A stretch of DNA of 54,270 bases. Origin: Acanthamoeba lenticulata. Taxonomy: Eukaryota; Discosea; Longamoebia; Acanthamoebidae. The position numbers and the translations under genes were made by a program. The stretch is from the NCBI GenBank assembly GCA_002179805.1, contig NAVB01000684.1, positions 1 to 54,270 of the forward strand, read 5' to 3'. Of this stretch, positions 29,298 through 39,662 are shown piece after piece. Numbering within the stretch: the first letter of the stretch is position 1; every line of letters starts with the position of its first letter. Under the pieces are notes generated by a model that saw nothing but the letters and a program-made list of their open reading frames with translations, made no database searches and was not told the origin of the DNA.

Positions 29298-32200
29298 ATG
29301 AATTCCGCAGGAACTCGTGCGAGAGCCGGATGGGCGGAGTTGCTGGCAGTGCGATTCTCATTTTCCGGCCCCGAAGACCGCACGCAGAGACACTGCTTGA
29401 GTGGAACTGCGTTGGCAGGGTGGCGTGTACAGTGGTCCTATCCTGCGAAACAAGTGCCCAAGCGGTTTTTGTGCAAAGTGGTGCTCTTTTCGTTACTCGC
29501 CACAGTCTTCTTGCTCTCGGATTCGATTCGTTCGACCGTCAAACGCTATCGAATCATGAAGCAGAAGGAATTCGTTAAACTCTTCCAATTGCCACAAGAA
29601 GAGGAAATCCTCTACGGTACCATGCCCCCCTCTCTTTTTTTCTTTCTTCTTCTTCTAGGATTCATGGCGCTGCGGTGCACAGCATACCACTGCTCGCTTA
29701 AGGAAAAGGGAAAGCTGCTCATCGAAGGGCATGTCTACTTGACCCAAGACCACATGGTACAGGCGCTGCCCGCGCACACACGCCGTGCTGCATCTTTGAA
29801 CCCTCACAAAGGCGGCGTTGTGTTGCGCAACTGGTGGTGCGCTGTGTAGTGCTTCTACGCGCACTTCTTCGGGCGTGAGCGCAAGGTCAGCTGCACTTCT
29901 TCCCCCCCCCCCTCCTCCCAGTAATGGACATGCCCTTCTTGCCTGCTGGTCTGCTCATTCGGTTGTGATGTGTGTCGGGACCAGATCGCGGTCAGGTGGG
30001 AGGAGGTAGTGGGGCTGGAGAGGAGGTCCACGGCCAAGATCATCCCCAACGCCATTCTTGTGCGCCTCAAGAGCAACCAAGAGGTGCGCTGCGCATGGCG
30101 CCTCTTGTGTGTATGCGGCTGTCCCATTCAACAACTCTCTCTTTCGACGTGGTGGGCGGGGGGAACGTCAGGTGGTGTTCCGCAACTTCCTCAACAGGCA
30201 CGAGGCCTACACGGTGATGGACCGCCTCTGGAAAAAGAAGCAGCTCACCGTCAAGTCGAACGAGATCGCGCAGCTCACGCAGCACAAGGACTGGAAGCGC
30301 CAGCTAAAGCGCGCCATGGTACGCTCGAGCTAACTCCCGCTCGTTGTGACAAGAGGGCAAGAAGGAGAGCGCGCAACGGACTAAACGGTCCGTTCGACAG
30401 CGGGAGAAGGCGGATCGGTACAAGGTGGTGGGCAAGCTGGGCGAGGGCGGCTTCGGCCTCGTCTTCCTCGTGCTTGACAAGCGTGATTTCCGGCAATACG
30501 TGCTCAAGGAGGTATGCGCGCCCCCAAAGCTCTCAAGACGCCCCAAAGCCCTCAAAACACGCCTTGACGTTGTCGTCTGCTTTTTTGGCATAGGTTTGTT
30601 GTATCAACGAGGAGGAGGCAAAGGACGCCATGCGCGAGGTAGGCTCTGTCCCCGTTCTTGCGCAAGTGACCAACTCGCTCAAACATATTCCTGTTATGAC
30701 GCCGTGATTGTCATCTGGATATAGATGGTGCTGCTGCGACTGTTGCGCCACCCTTTCATTGTAAAGTACAAGGACTTTTGGCAGGAGAAGCTGCACGTGT
30801 TCATCGTCATGGAGTACTGCCAGGGTACCCTTCTTCTTCTTCTTCTTCTATTGAAAGAGCTTTACTGTTGGTGGAATGCGTAATAACATCGGAGTTTATG
30901 TGGTGGGTAAATGGGCAGGAGGCGATGTCTCGGCGGTCATCGACGAAGGCATCCCCGTGCCCGAGAAGCAAGTCCTGAGGTGGCTCATTCAGGTGAGCAG
31001 CTTACCCCCCCCCCAACTCGTCGATGTGCTCCGCGCTGGTGGGTCGCGTTTGCAAACATGATTGAGTCTTCTCTTCTTCGTTTTCTTACGCCACAACAGA
31101 TACTCCTGGCCTTGGCGCACATTCACGCGCACAACGTGCTTCATCGCGACATCAAGCCCGGCAACCTCTTTCTGAACAAGTGGAAAGACATCAAGATTGG
31201 TTCGAGGCTCCCCATGATCTTTCCGTCCATTTATTCTATTTTATTGCGCTAATTCGTTTCTATTTGGTGCGTGAAGGCGACTTTGGGCTGTCGACGGTGC
31301 GATCAGACAAGAAGCGGCAGTACCAAACGCCGGTGGGCACCATGGGCTACGCGGCGCCGGAGCTGCTCAAGGGCAAGGCCTACAATGAGAAATCGGACAT
31401 GTACGCCCTTGGCTGCTGCCTCTACGAGATCCTCACCATGCGCTCCGTCTACGACGACATGAACGACGGCTGTTTCCCCATGCCCATCCCGCCAGTACTT
31501 GACCTCCTCTTGACTCCAGCCTTTTATTATTTATTTATTTATTGATTTATTTATTGATCTATTTATTTATGTATCTATCTATTCTCTCTAGAAATCTACT
31601 TTAATCTAACAATGCGGATGACTCCAGAGCTACAGCCAACATTTTACTGAGATTATGCACTCGCTGCTGCACGAGCACGACACCAAGCGACCATCGGCCA
31701 AGCAACTGCTCGATCATCCGTTCCTGCAGGTGCGTCGGCGCTTTCTGCGATTTTTTATCACCACCCACACGGCTTCTCATACGCCCTTGTCGTGGCCGTG
31801 CTGGCGCGTGTCTCTGGGGGTGGTGACACTCTTAGGAAGAGGCCAGAAATGTTCGAACCGTGTCGGAGATCTACGCCGAGCTGCAGCAGCGAGAGGTTCC
31901 GCACACACTCTTCCACACTCTTACACCCTGTGCGTGAACGATTTTGTCCTCACCCCCCTTCCCTGTCTCCAGGACGAAGCGGACGAGCTGCGCCTGAAGG
32001 TGAATGTGCTCCAACGGGAAGTCACACGATTGAAGCCCCACGCCCGGTACAGCCCCTATAGGCCTCTCCGTTCGTCCTTATGCCCGCTCCCGCCAGCCTC
32101 CGCTCATATACGCGCGCGTGTGGTGTTTCTCTGGTCTATTTCAGGGTGATCGCCACTTCAGAAACCAACATGCCGGTCCTACGGCACAGCTTGTTGCTTG

Positions 32201-32559
32201 AACGCATCTCGTATGTCATCTGTCCCTTCCCTACTGGCAGCTGATTCCCGCTCGTCACCACGCCCACTGATGTTGTGTCCCTTTTCTCTTTTTGCAGCGA
32301 GGAGGGACTAAGTGACAGTGATAGCCGATGCAGTGGCGAGTTCGCCCCAACCAACAAGGGGAAGGAAGAGGTGGGCGACTCGCGCGTGCTGAGCGAGGAC
32401 GAGCCTGGGCATGAAAATCGGACTAGTACAGGATACGACAACGACGACGATGATGATGACGACGACGAAAACGAAGCAGAGGAACGCTACCAGGCGTGGA
32501 AACGAATGAAAGAGCAGCAACAGCAACACAACAATAACGCAACAACACAACCCGCCTAG
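29298..32559 (+). CDS. GRAM-domain protein fused to a NEK-like protein kinase
   Basis: N-terminus: a membrane-like helix (LCKVVLFSLLATVFLLSDS) and the pre-GRAM signature FVKLFQLPQEEEIL. GRAM domain over four exons: GFMALRCTAYHC, KLLIEGHVYLTQDHM, CFYAHFFGRERK, IAVRWEEVVGLER, VVFRNFLNRHEAYTVMD. A 37-base intron (GTACGC to CAAGAG, about 30319-30355) then joins in phase 0 to GKKESAQRTKRSVRQREKAD and the kinase. Kinase: VVGKLGEGGFGLVFLV, YVLKE, HPFIVKYKDF, VFIVMEYCQG, HIHAHNVLHRDIKPGN, GDFGLSTV, GTMGYAAPELLKG, SDMYALGCCLYEI, KRPSAKQLLDHPFL. The C-terminus is coiled coil (DELRLKVNVLQREVTRLK) and a poly-Asp/Gln tail ending at 32559. The kinase part has no ATG of its own upstream, so one fused gene is the simpler model. 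Two genes remain possible. The ATG 29298 is uncertain. Confidence 0.68.
31522..31590 (+). repeat. Intronic TTTA/TCTA tract
   Basis: A run of about 70 bases of ATTT, GATT and TATC-type units inside an intron of the GRAM-kinase gene, between PMPIPP and the next exon. Confidence 0.8.
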
Positions 32560-33111
32560 GCTGGCGAAAAAGAGTTCTTGTGAAGAAAAAACGTTTCTTG
32601 TGCTCCATCGTGTCTTGATCGCTGCAGCCCGCCCCAATTACACCTCGTAGAAGAAACAGTGATTAGTAGGCCCACCAGAAGTTGAACCACCTTATCCCGT
32701 TCCGGCATCATGATCGCTCCGGCCTTTTGACTCATGAGGCGAACTTCGCCACAACGGCAGTTTGCACAATCGGGTCGGCGAGTTGCAAGCTTAAAAAAGG
32801 AAAAATTGTTTTGTAATAAAACCAATGGACGCAACTGGTTTATTTTGGGAACGGCAACGAACTTTTATCGGCCGATAAAAGTACTAGCTACGGTGGGCAG
32901 GCTTGGCGGAGGCTCGACAACGAACCTAAGCGAGCGAAGCATCAAAAAGAACGAAGCCAAAGATCGAAAACGAAAAAGAAAACGATGGATGAAACATTAG
33001 GTCGATGATCGGCCTTTTTTCCTTGCCGCGCACAAGCGGACTTTACGGGAGGAACCACGATGCTCCGATTGATGCATGCTGTGCACACAAGGCCTTCGCG
33101 TTCCTTGAGAG
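32560..33111. other. Intergenic region, no gene seen
   Basis: Lies between the stop of the GRAM-kinase gene and the ATG at 33112. It is mixed in composition, with A-rich stretches at 32795-32825 and 32940-33000. Short frames exist but none shows a domain or splice support. Confidence 0.5.
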
Positions 33112-34188
33112 ATGGAAGGGTTCTCTGGTGAGGCAGACACTTCACACGCAAGTCAGCAAAGCCCCGCTTCACCCCATATTGAACTCTCTGATGAGGAGGA
33201 CGACGATCCGTTGTGGTCTTTCTCTGCATCTTCTCCGTCGTCCTCCTCCTCATCTTCGAGACCTTCTTCTACCTCTTCAAGCGGAGCTCGACGGAAGCGT
33301 GCGCTTCGTGCGGAAGAAGAACTGGCCGGGGTCGGCGAGGACGCTAGGCATGTCGCCGCGCTCGTGCTGGACGCCTTGCCGAAGAACGATTACTACGAGA
33401 AGCTGCGTCCGGTTCTCCTGGGCGTTTTGGCTCAGGGGCTGCGGGACAAGTACGGTGGCGACTTCGTGCGAGGGCTCCGCACTTGGGTCGGCAACTTCCT
33501 TAGTCGTCCCGCCCCAGGGAAGAGGCGGTGCGGCAGCTCGAGGAAGCGAACGACGGAGCGGACGACCAGCGCCGAGCCGGCTGACCGCTTCCTGGCCCGC
33601 ATGGCCGCGACGGGCATCATCGACCTGCGGCGGGCTCGCGCTAGCAGTCTCCTCGCTCACATCAGCCAGGGCGAAGGCGAAGGCCGTGTGGACGAAAACG
33701 AGGATGGTGGGCAGGACGAGGACAACGTGGACATCGGCTCGCTGGGCCACGACAGTCCGGCGATGGTCGACGTGCTCACGCGAGATTGGGCGCGCTATGA
33801 AGCTGCTTCGGCAGGCCGCCTGCTGGCGGCTTTACGACTTGGTCGCGACCTTCAGCACATCTACGACGGATTCCTCGCCACGAGTAACAACCGCAAGCCC
33901 GCAGCGCAGCAGAAGCTGCAGGCCTTCCTCAAGCGGCATGGCGTTGACCTCGCTCCACGCACCGTGCATCAGAAGCGGCAGCTGTGGTCCTGTTTAGGCG
34001 CCTATCCCCTTCTGTGTTACCTGAACATCAAGGAACAGGAGCTTGCTCGTCAGTCCCACAACGTCGCCTACTACCTCGAGACCTATGAGCGACCATCGGA
34101 TCTACCTGAAGACGAGCTCACCCCACCCGAGTTTTGGCGCCTTTCTTATGCCGAGTACTGCAGCCGCTTCCGGCAGCCACAAAACTAA
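33112..34188 (+). CDS. Intronless hypothetical protein
   Basis: A single 358-residue frame. Residues 1-75 are Ser/Asp/Glu-rich and look disordered (a long Ser run near 33230). A helical part follows, with RHVAALVLDALPKNDYYEKL and VLLGVLAQGLRDKYGGDFV. A basic, Arg/Thr-rich linker comes next (GKRRCGSSRKRTTERTT). The second half is helical and better ordered: MVDVLTRDWARYEAASAG, LLAALRLGRDLQHIYDGF, AQQKLQAFLKRHGVDLAP, QLWSCLGAYPLLCYLNIKEQ, then PPEFWRLSYAEYCSRF to the stop at 34188. No family was recognised. The helix-rich second half with W/Y positions looks like a real fold, perhaps nucleic-acid or protein binding, but this is a guess. The gene stands 93 bases before the BTB gene. Confidence 0.65.
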   Translation: MEGFSGEADTSHASQQSPASPHIELSDEEDDDPLWSFSASSPSSSSSSSRPSSTSSSGARRKRALRAEEELAGVGEDARHVAALVLDALPKNDYYEKLRPVLLGVLAQGLRDKYGGDFVRGLRTWVGNFLSRPAPGKRRCGSSRKRTTERTTSAEPADRFLARMAATGIIDLRRARASSLLAHISQGEGEGRVDENEDGGQDEDNVDIGSLGHDSPAMVDVLTRDWARYEAASAGRLLAALRLGRDLQHIYDGFLATSNNRKPAAQQKLQAFLKRHGVDLAPRTVHQKRQLWSCLGAYPLLCYLNIKEQELARQSHNVAYYLETYERPSDLPEDELTPPEFWRLSYAEYCSRFRQPQN

Positions 34189-34280
34189 AAAGAAGACCAT
34201 TTCTCGACCTTCTCTCTTTTTTCCCAAATTCTTCTTTCTGTTCTACTCTTTTTTGTGGAATCAATTGTCTGTTCATCTGG

Positions 34281-37194
34281 ATGGAGCGCGATAGAGGGTC
34301 GCAATCAGAGAGCGATTCACGGCGTCGCCGCTCGTCCACGAATGAAGAGTCGGACTACATGGTCCGGGATGATAGAGCATACAAGAAGCAGCGGCTCGGT
34401 TCGCCGCAGGGCCACAAATCCGATGCCGTCGCTGAAGAGAAGTGGCCTCCTCACAAGATTGTGAAGCTCAACGTGGGTGGGCAGAAGTACATGACCACAG
34501 TAGCCACACTGCGTCGCGTCAAGGTAAGTGAGCGCTGGTCAGGTTTCTTCAACTGAAGATTCGATTCTGACGATTGCCATTCACAAAGGGCTCCTTGTTG
34601 GAAACCATGTTCGCCAGCGCGGCCGCTCCCATCCAGGATGATGGTTCCTTCTTCTTCTATTTCCATTGATTCATATCTTCTCTGTGTTACGCTGCTCACC
34701 TCTGCCAACTCCACCAGAGGGAGCCTACTTCATCGACCGGGATGGCACCTTCTTCCCGCTCATCCTCAACCACTTGCGTGACGGCAGCATCGATTTGCCG
34801 ACTGATCCGTACCGCTCCACTCCTCTTCCCCTCTCTATTTGTCACAACAAGCTGTCTCACGAGCGCTGGCTACGCTGAAGAACGGTGTTGCGCGCATTGC
34901 TCCGGGAGGCACTCTACTACCAACTTTTCAGCCTGGCCAACCAGATCCAGCACACCCTGGGCATGCCCCTGACCATCGCGCCCTCGGCCCCTGCGCCCCC
35001 GATGTTTGCGTATGTTGGCCCTTTCATTCAAAAAAGTCCGCTCACTTAGTGCGCGTGCATACACACACACGCAGCGCTCAAACAAGGTCCGCCGCAGTTC
35101 CTGCGCCGCGCGAGAGGGCCGCCGCCACGGCCAAGACCACCGACCCAAAGGTCGACGCGCTGCGCGACCTTGCGCGCGAGCCTCCGCGCGAGCACGCGAG
35201 GGAATCGCCGCGTGACTACGCCTCCAGGGACTCTGTTCGCGAGTCCGCGCGTGAGCACTCGTTGTCGCGGGACCGTGACCATGCGAGAGAGCCCGCACGC
35301 GACGCCTACGCCAGGGAGCCGCCTCGCGAGTCCGCTACACGCGAGCATGTGAGGGAGTCCTCTCGTGACTCCACACGCGAGTCTACACGCGAACCCATGC
35401 GCGAGCCCGCCAGACCGGCCGTTCGCGAGCCGCTCCGGATAAAGGGTGCCAGGTACGGACGGCGTCGCCGATGCAGTGAACAAGCTGGTCGGGCTGGCTG
35501 GTCTCACTGTTTGTGTGTGTGTGTGTGTGTATTTGGGTGGCTGCAGCCGCTTGGCTTCGCACAATGTGGCAGAAGACCGGTCGGTGAAGATCATCACCTG
35601 CATCGATTTTGACCCGGCCGGGGACCATTTTGCCGCATCCATGGTACACAATCTTTAAAGTTTCATATTACGGCTTTTATATCGTTACGACTGGAGTATT
35701 GACGATGATGATGATGAATGACGTGCAGCTCACCGACCGCATCTCCATTTACAACTACGTGGGATTCTTGAACGCCGGCGACAAGAATCCTATTGCAGTC
35801 CAAACGCTTCCGGTCAAGTCCAAGCTCACGTACTCCCCTCTTTGTGTTCCTTCTTTTTAATCAATTTAATATTGATTCTTATTACTTTATTTTTATGTCT
35901 TATCAGGTCCATCAGCTGGAACAAGGGCCTGCGGCACCTGCTAGCACACAGCGATCACGAGGGCAATATTTGCCTGTGGAACACCGAGACCGGCCAGGTG
36001 CGCCTCTTTCTCTCTCTCTCTCTCTCTTTCCCTCTCAGTGTCGGCGAGCTGACCCGCGTGGCACGCGGTATGTGTGGCGCGCCCTATAGCTGGTGTCTAC
36101 GTTCGAGGAGCACAAGAAGCGCGTGTGGAGCGTCTCGTTTGCATCGGCTGCTCACCCCACCCAGTTTGCGTCGGCCTCGGATGACCGCACCGGTACCGCC
36201 TACCCGCCTGCCTCGCTCTGTGTCGCTGCTTTTTGTCTGCACCCTTTTATTTACCAAATGTGGGGCCGCGCCCGTGCGACGCTTGCAGTCCAGTTGTGGA
36301 CGCTGGATGACAAGAAGCCCATCGGGAGCATCAGCTCCAAGGCCGCCGTCTGTTGCGCGCGATATTCGCCAAACGACTCCGTCCTTGCCTTTAGTGCCGC
36401 TGGTGCGCCCACCACCCTTCCCCGGGTTGACCCGGCGCTCCAACAAGCCGTAGCCTCAGTCGCTTCATTACTTCATGTGGCTGATCAATCCAAAAATGGT
36501 AGATCACTATGTTCACTGCTACGACGTGCGGAATCTCAAGAGCGCGTTCGCCGTCATGCGGGACCATCGAAAGGCCGTGTGGGGCATCAGCTTCCTCAAC
36601 CAGGACGAGCTTGTTTCCGCGTACGCCTCTCCCCCATCAAATTGCTGCAAGGAAATCATGTCGGGGGGAGCGGGCATGTGGCTTACCGCTGCGTTGACAG
36701 GTCGGTCGACGGCACGATCAAGAGGTGGCACATGCAGAAGGAGCTTCCGAGCATGTCCTATACCGGGTACGCTCATCACGCGATGGTCATTGTCGTTCTT
36801 GTCGATGGTGCTGATGGTGGATTATGTGCACCTCGACACGTGACCACACAGGCACGTCAACGTGAAGAACTTCACGGGCCTCACCACGGACCAGACCGGG
36901 GAGCACATCATCTGCGGCAGCGAGGACAACCAGGTCTACCTGTGGCACGTCGACACGCCAACGCCGCTCACCTCCTACTCCTTTGGCGAGAACACCGGCT
37001 CCGTACGCCTCCTTGTGCCGCTTGTTGTTTGTTGTTCTGTGACTGGCGCCATCTCCTCATACACGGGGGGGGGGGTTTGATGTTGAGCACAGACGGCCAA
37101 GTGGGTGAGCACGGTGTGCCCCAAGCCCGATTCCCACGTGTTTGTTGGCGGCAACAGTGGAGGCGACCTCCACATCTTCAAAGCCTCCTTCTGA
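34281..37194 (+). CDS. BTB (T1/KCTD-type) protein with a COP1-like WD40 propeller
   Basis: Probably a cullin-3 substrate adaptor. The ATG 34281 starts a charged N-terminus. BTB/T1 domain over three or four exons: HKIVKLNVGGQKYMTTVATL, GSLLETMFASAA, EGAYFIDRDGTFFPLILNHL, LREALYYQLFSLANQIQ. A linker of Arg-Glu/Arg-Asp repeats follows (35150-35440). The last exons give seven WD repeats in COP1 order: KIITCIDFDPAGDHFAAS, SISWNKGLRHLLAHSDHEGN, TFEEHKKRVWSVSFAS, QFASASDDRT, AVCCARYSPNDSVLAFSAAG, VHCYDVRNLKSAFAVMRDHR, DELVSA, SVDGTIKRWHM, NVKNFTGLTTDQTGEHIICG and VYLWHVDTPTPLTSYSFG. The last two match COP1's N.KNFVGL...EYI.CGSE.NEV. Stop at 37194. COP1 itself has RING and coiled coil, not BTB. The splice at 35457-35550 (phase 2, giving KGASRLASHNVAE) joins linker and propeller without a stop. 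Confidence 0.8.
35150..35440 (+). repeat. Arg-Glu/Arg-Asp repeat region in the BTB-WD40 linker
   Basis: About 20 short units of the type REPxREHxRESxRD encoded by GC-rich CGCGAG-like repeats. They lie between the BTB domain and the propeller. The repeat makes several frames open on both strands. Confidence 0.75.
35512..35530 (+). repeat. Intronic GT microsatellite
   Basis: A GT dinucleotide run in the intron that joins the repeat linker to the WD40 exons of the BTB gene. Confidence 0.8.
36008..36027 (+). repeat. Intronic TC microsatellite
   Basis: A TC dinucleotide run just after a GTGCGC donor in the WD40 part of the BTB gene. Confidence 0.8.
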
Positions 37195-37269
37195 GGCGGT
37201 TTGTGTTTCACAACAAAAAAAGATCAAGCAAAGTAAGTTCATTAAAATTATGGACATCATTCATTTCGT

Positions 37270-38829
37270 TCATGAAGAGGGTTCATCCCCCACCGGGTAG
37301 TCGACATGGCACGCAAGCGCGAGGAGGAGCTCGCCGGTCTCGGCCTCACGGGGCCGGATGACGTATTGAAGCTGGCGCGGCGGCACGCCGTAGGACGGTC
37401 GGAACACGATCTCGACCGGCACTACCACCTCGTCCTGGTCGACCGCTTCCTGCGGGACGTCGAGGTCCCACACGCCGTCGCCCTCCTCCATCTCGCGCAC
37501 CTCGCCCGAGGGCATCGTCACTCGCACCTCCTCGACGCAGGTGCACACCTCATTCTTGCGGCCGCCTCCAAGGCGAAGGGCCCACCCGCGTCCGTCGGCC
37601 GTGCGCCGGTGAGACACGCGATAGCTCTGGCGGTACTCGTAGCTGAGGACAGGGTCGAGTCCCAGGCCCTCGAGCACGCCGCGCATGACCTCGTCGCACT
37701 TGGCGTTGATCTTGAGCGTGGCTCGCCGATCGGCCGATGTGTCCTGCAGGCACACGATGATGACCTTCTTGGCCGCCCACGGCAGGTCGCAGAAGGGCGT
37801 CACTGTAGTACAGTGTAGTAGTTGAGTGAGCCAAGGCAGTACTTCATTCCTTTAACAAAAAAATGAACATAAGAAAAAGATCGTGTACGCACCGCTCATG
37901 GAGGAGCCGAGAACGAGGGCCACGTCGGCCTTCTTGGACTCTTGGATGGCGATACGAAGTGGGCCTTCGGGCACCATGGCCCCGAACCGCACGCCCTCCT
38001 TCTTAAGCCGTCCACCGCACTCCTCCTGCACGCATCGGCCATGAGATCATCAGTCTGCCAGTCTCAAGAGACGAAGGACGCCAGTCACGACGGGGCATGC
38101 GTGCGTACGTGGTCGCATATGCGGCCCAGCTGAGGCACTTGTGTGCTTCGGAGGAACTTGTCGCCGCACTTGAGGCACGTTTCGATGTAGCCGTTGCCAA
38201 AGATCTCCGCGACCTTGTCTGGCGGGGCGCCAGAGCGGATGTGCATGTTGTCGTGGTTGGACGAGACGACGAACTTGACCACGCCCGCCTCGAGGAGGCG
38301 CGTGATGGCGACATGCGCGTAGGACGGCATCAGCAGATCCGCTGCGCCCTGTGCGTCCGCGTCTGTGCGTCAGCAGCGCGTGAAGATCCAAGCCAAGCCA
38401 GGAGAGAAAGGGATGGAGGATCACCTTGCCCACGCCCATGCCCAGGACGGCACTCCGCCAGCCGAACTTGTCCATTCCGTTGTCGCCACGGAAGTCGGGA
38501 ATGCCACAGGCCGTGCTGGTGTTGTTTGTTGACGCCCAACCGCGGAGGTAGAGGGTAAAGTGGTTTAGCTCGGCAGCAGAAGAAGTGCTCAAGAGGGGTG
38601 AGGAGTACCTCACACCGGCGCCGGTGTACACGACCAGGTTGCGTGCTGATCGCACCAGATCTACCAGCTGTTTTATCTTCTGCACCCTCTTCGTGGGTGG
38701 GTCCTCGTACTCGGTCTACGCCACCACGTTAAATGTCCTGTTAGCGTGGCCTCTTTGGACGCATCCAGCAGCCCGTACCTTTTCATAAACTTCAGCAACT
38801 GGAGCAGGAGGAGGGGCGGGAGCGTTCAT
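37270..38829 (-). CDS. SIRT7-like sirtuin lacking the catalytic histidine
   Basis: Sir2 fold with NAD site and zinc ribbon. The ATG 38829 begins a short exon (MNAPAPPPAPVAEVYEK). Exon 2: TEYEDPPTKRVQKIKQLVDL and NLVVYTGAGVS, spliced to TACGIPDFRGDNGMDKFGWR. Next comes VVKFVVSSNHDNMHIRSGAP, where family members have SQN.DGLHLRSG, and then DKVAEIFGNGYIETCLKCG, where the family has ELHGN. The catalytic His is thus Phe (codon at 38199-38201) and the Gln of the QN.D motif is Ser. Zinc Cys are kept: CLKC and ICDHEECGG. Then GAMVPEG, ADVALVLGSSMSV, KKVIIVCLQD and LKINAKCDEVMRGVLEGLGL, close to SIRT7's LKLHGKCDDVM. A C-terminal extension of about 130 residues ends GDEPSS-stop. Subclass IV by these blocks. 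Deacylase activity is doubtful; NAD or acyl-lysine binding may remain. Confidence 0.88.
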
Positions 38830-38979
38830 CTTGTGGGTTGTGTTTCCAGAAGAGCACAAGTCGTAAGGTGTGCAGCTGGTGAAGCGGCTTGTTCACTTCA
38901 CATCTTTAGCGGCTTGTCTGCAAGAATCGCCAAACGGAAATCTATTTACAAAATCTTTACATAATTGGCTTCTGGAATT

Positions 38980-39571
38980 CTACAAATGAGTCGAAATGTT
39001 GCGGACAGCGCCACCTTGCTCGTGGAATTGCCACGACGCACGAGGCGAGGTGCCCAAGTCCGGGAACACATCGGCCGGGTCAGCCACTTGGTGGTCCGCA
39101 GGGTGGCCCAGGCGAATCAAAAGAGGTGAAGAAGACGGTGGCGAACAAGAAGGCATTATTGCGGCACTATTCCCACCACGGCTCGAGGAGGAGGTGGCAG
39201 CAGGGTGCGCCCAAGCAACGGGGGGGCCCCTGGCGTTACGGGAGTCGGCCCACCAGGCCATTTCCACCAGGCGCAAGAGGCATGTGCCCTCCTCGTCGCC
39301 CATCGAGTGCTCCCTCTCCATTCTCTCTTCGACTCGGCTTGGGGAGGCAGAAGAAGGGCCTTTTGTTGTTGTCGGGCCGCTGTTGCTTGTGCGGTTTCTG
39401 GTGTTGGTTGGCCGTTATGGTGAGGCGCCTTGTCTTATTCGCCGGAGACGGTGGCTCCGTTCCCGCTTTCTGGCGACATTTCCTTCGTCTTCTCCAGGCC
39501 TCTTTGGCGTGTCTGTGATGAGGGCAGAGTTGGGCAACTTTCCTCCAAAGCCTCAAGTACCCTCTCACCAT
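38980..39571 (-). CDS. Possible small hypothetical gene
   Basis: The minus-strand frame ending at 38980 (HPADHQVADPADVFPDLGT, then NISTHL-stop) has coding-like composition. It may join upstream pieces such as GDEEGTCLLRLVEMAWWADS. A second frame up to 39571 is Lys/Arg-rich. Plus-strand frames of similar length overlap, and neither strand shows a domain. Splice joins could not be fixed. This is weak. Confidence 0.25.
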
Positions 39572-39662
39572 AATTCATGCTTCGCAAACAGAAAAGAGAG
39601 ATACAAATATATATAACAAGACAAGGTGATGCAGAGAGAGACACAGCCATGAGGCATGCACC

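Noticed and set aside
33005..33997. 330-codon plus-strand frame overlapping the orphan at 33112
   Set aside because: Arg/Ser/Cys-rich composition typical of an off-frame reading of GC-rich coding DNA. The 33112 frame has better composition, an ATG and a complete end.
34839..35612. Single 257-residue reading across the BTB repeat linker
   Set aside because: The part before 35080 is intron and off-frame BTB exon. Only the Arg-Glu repeat section belongs to the spliced gene.
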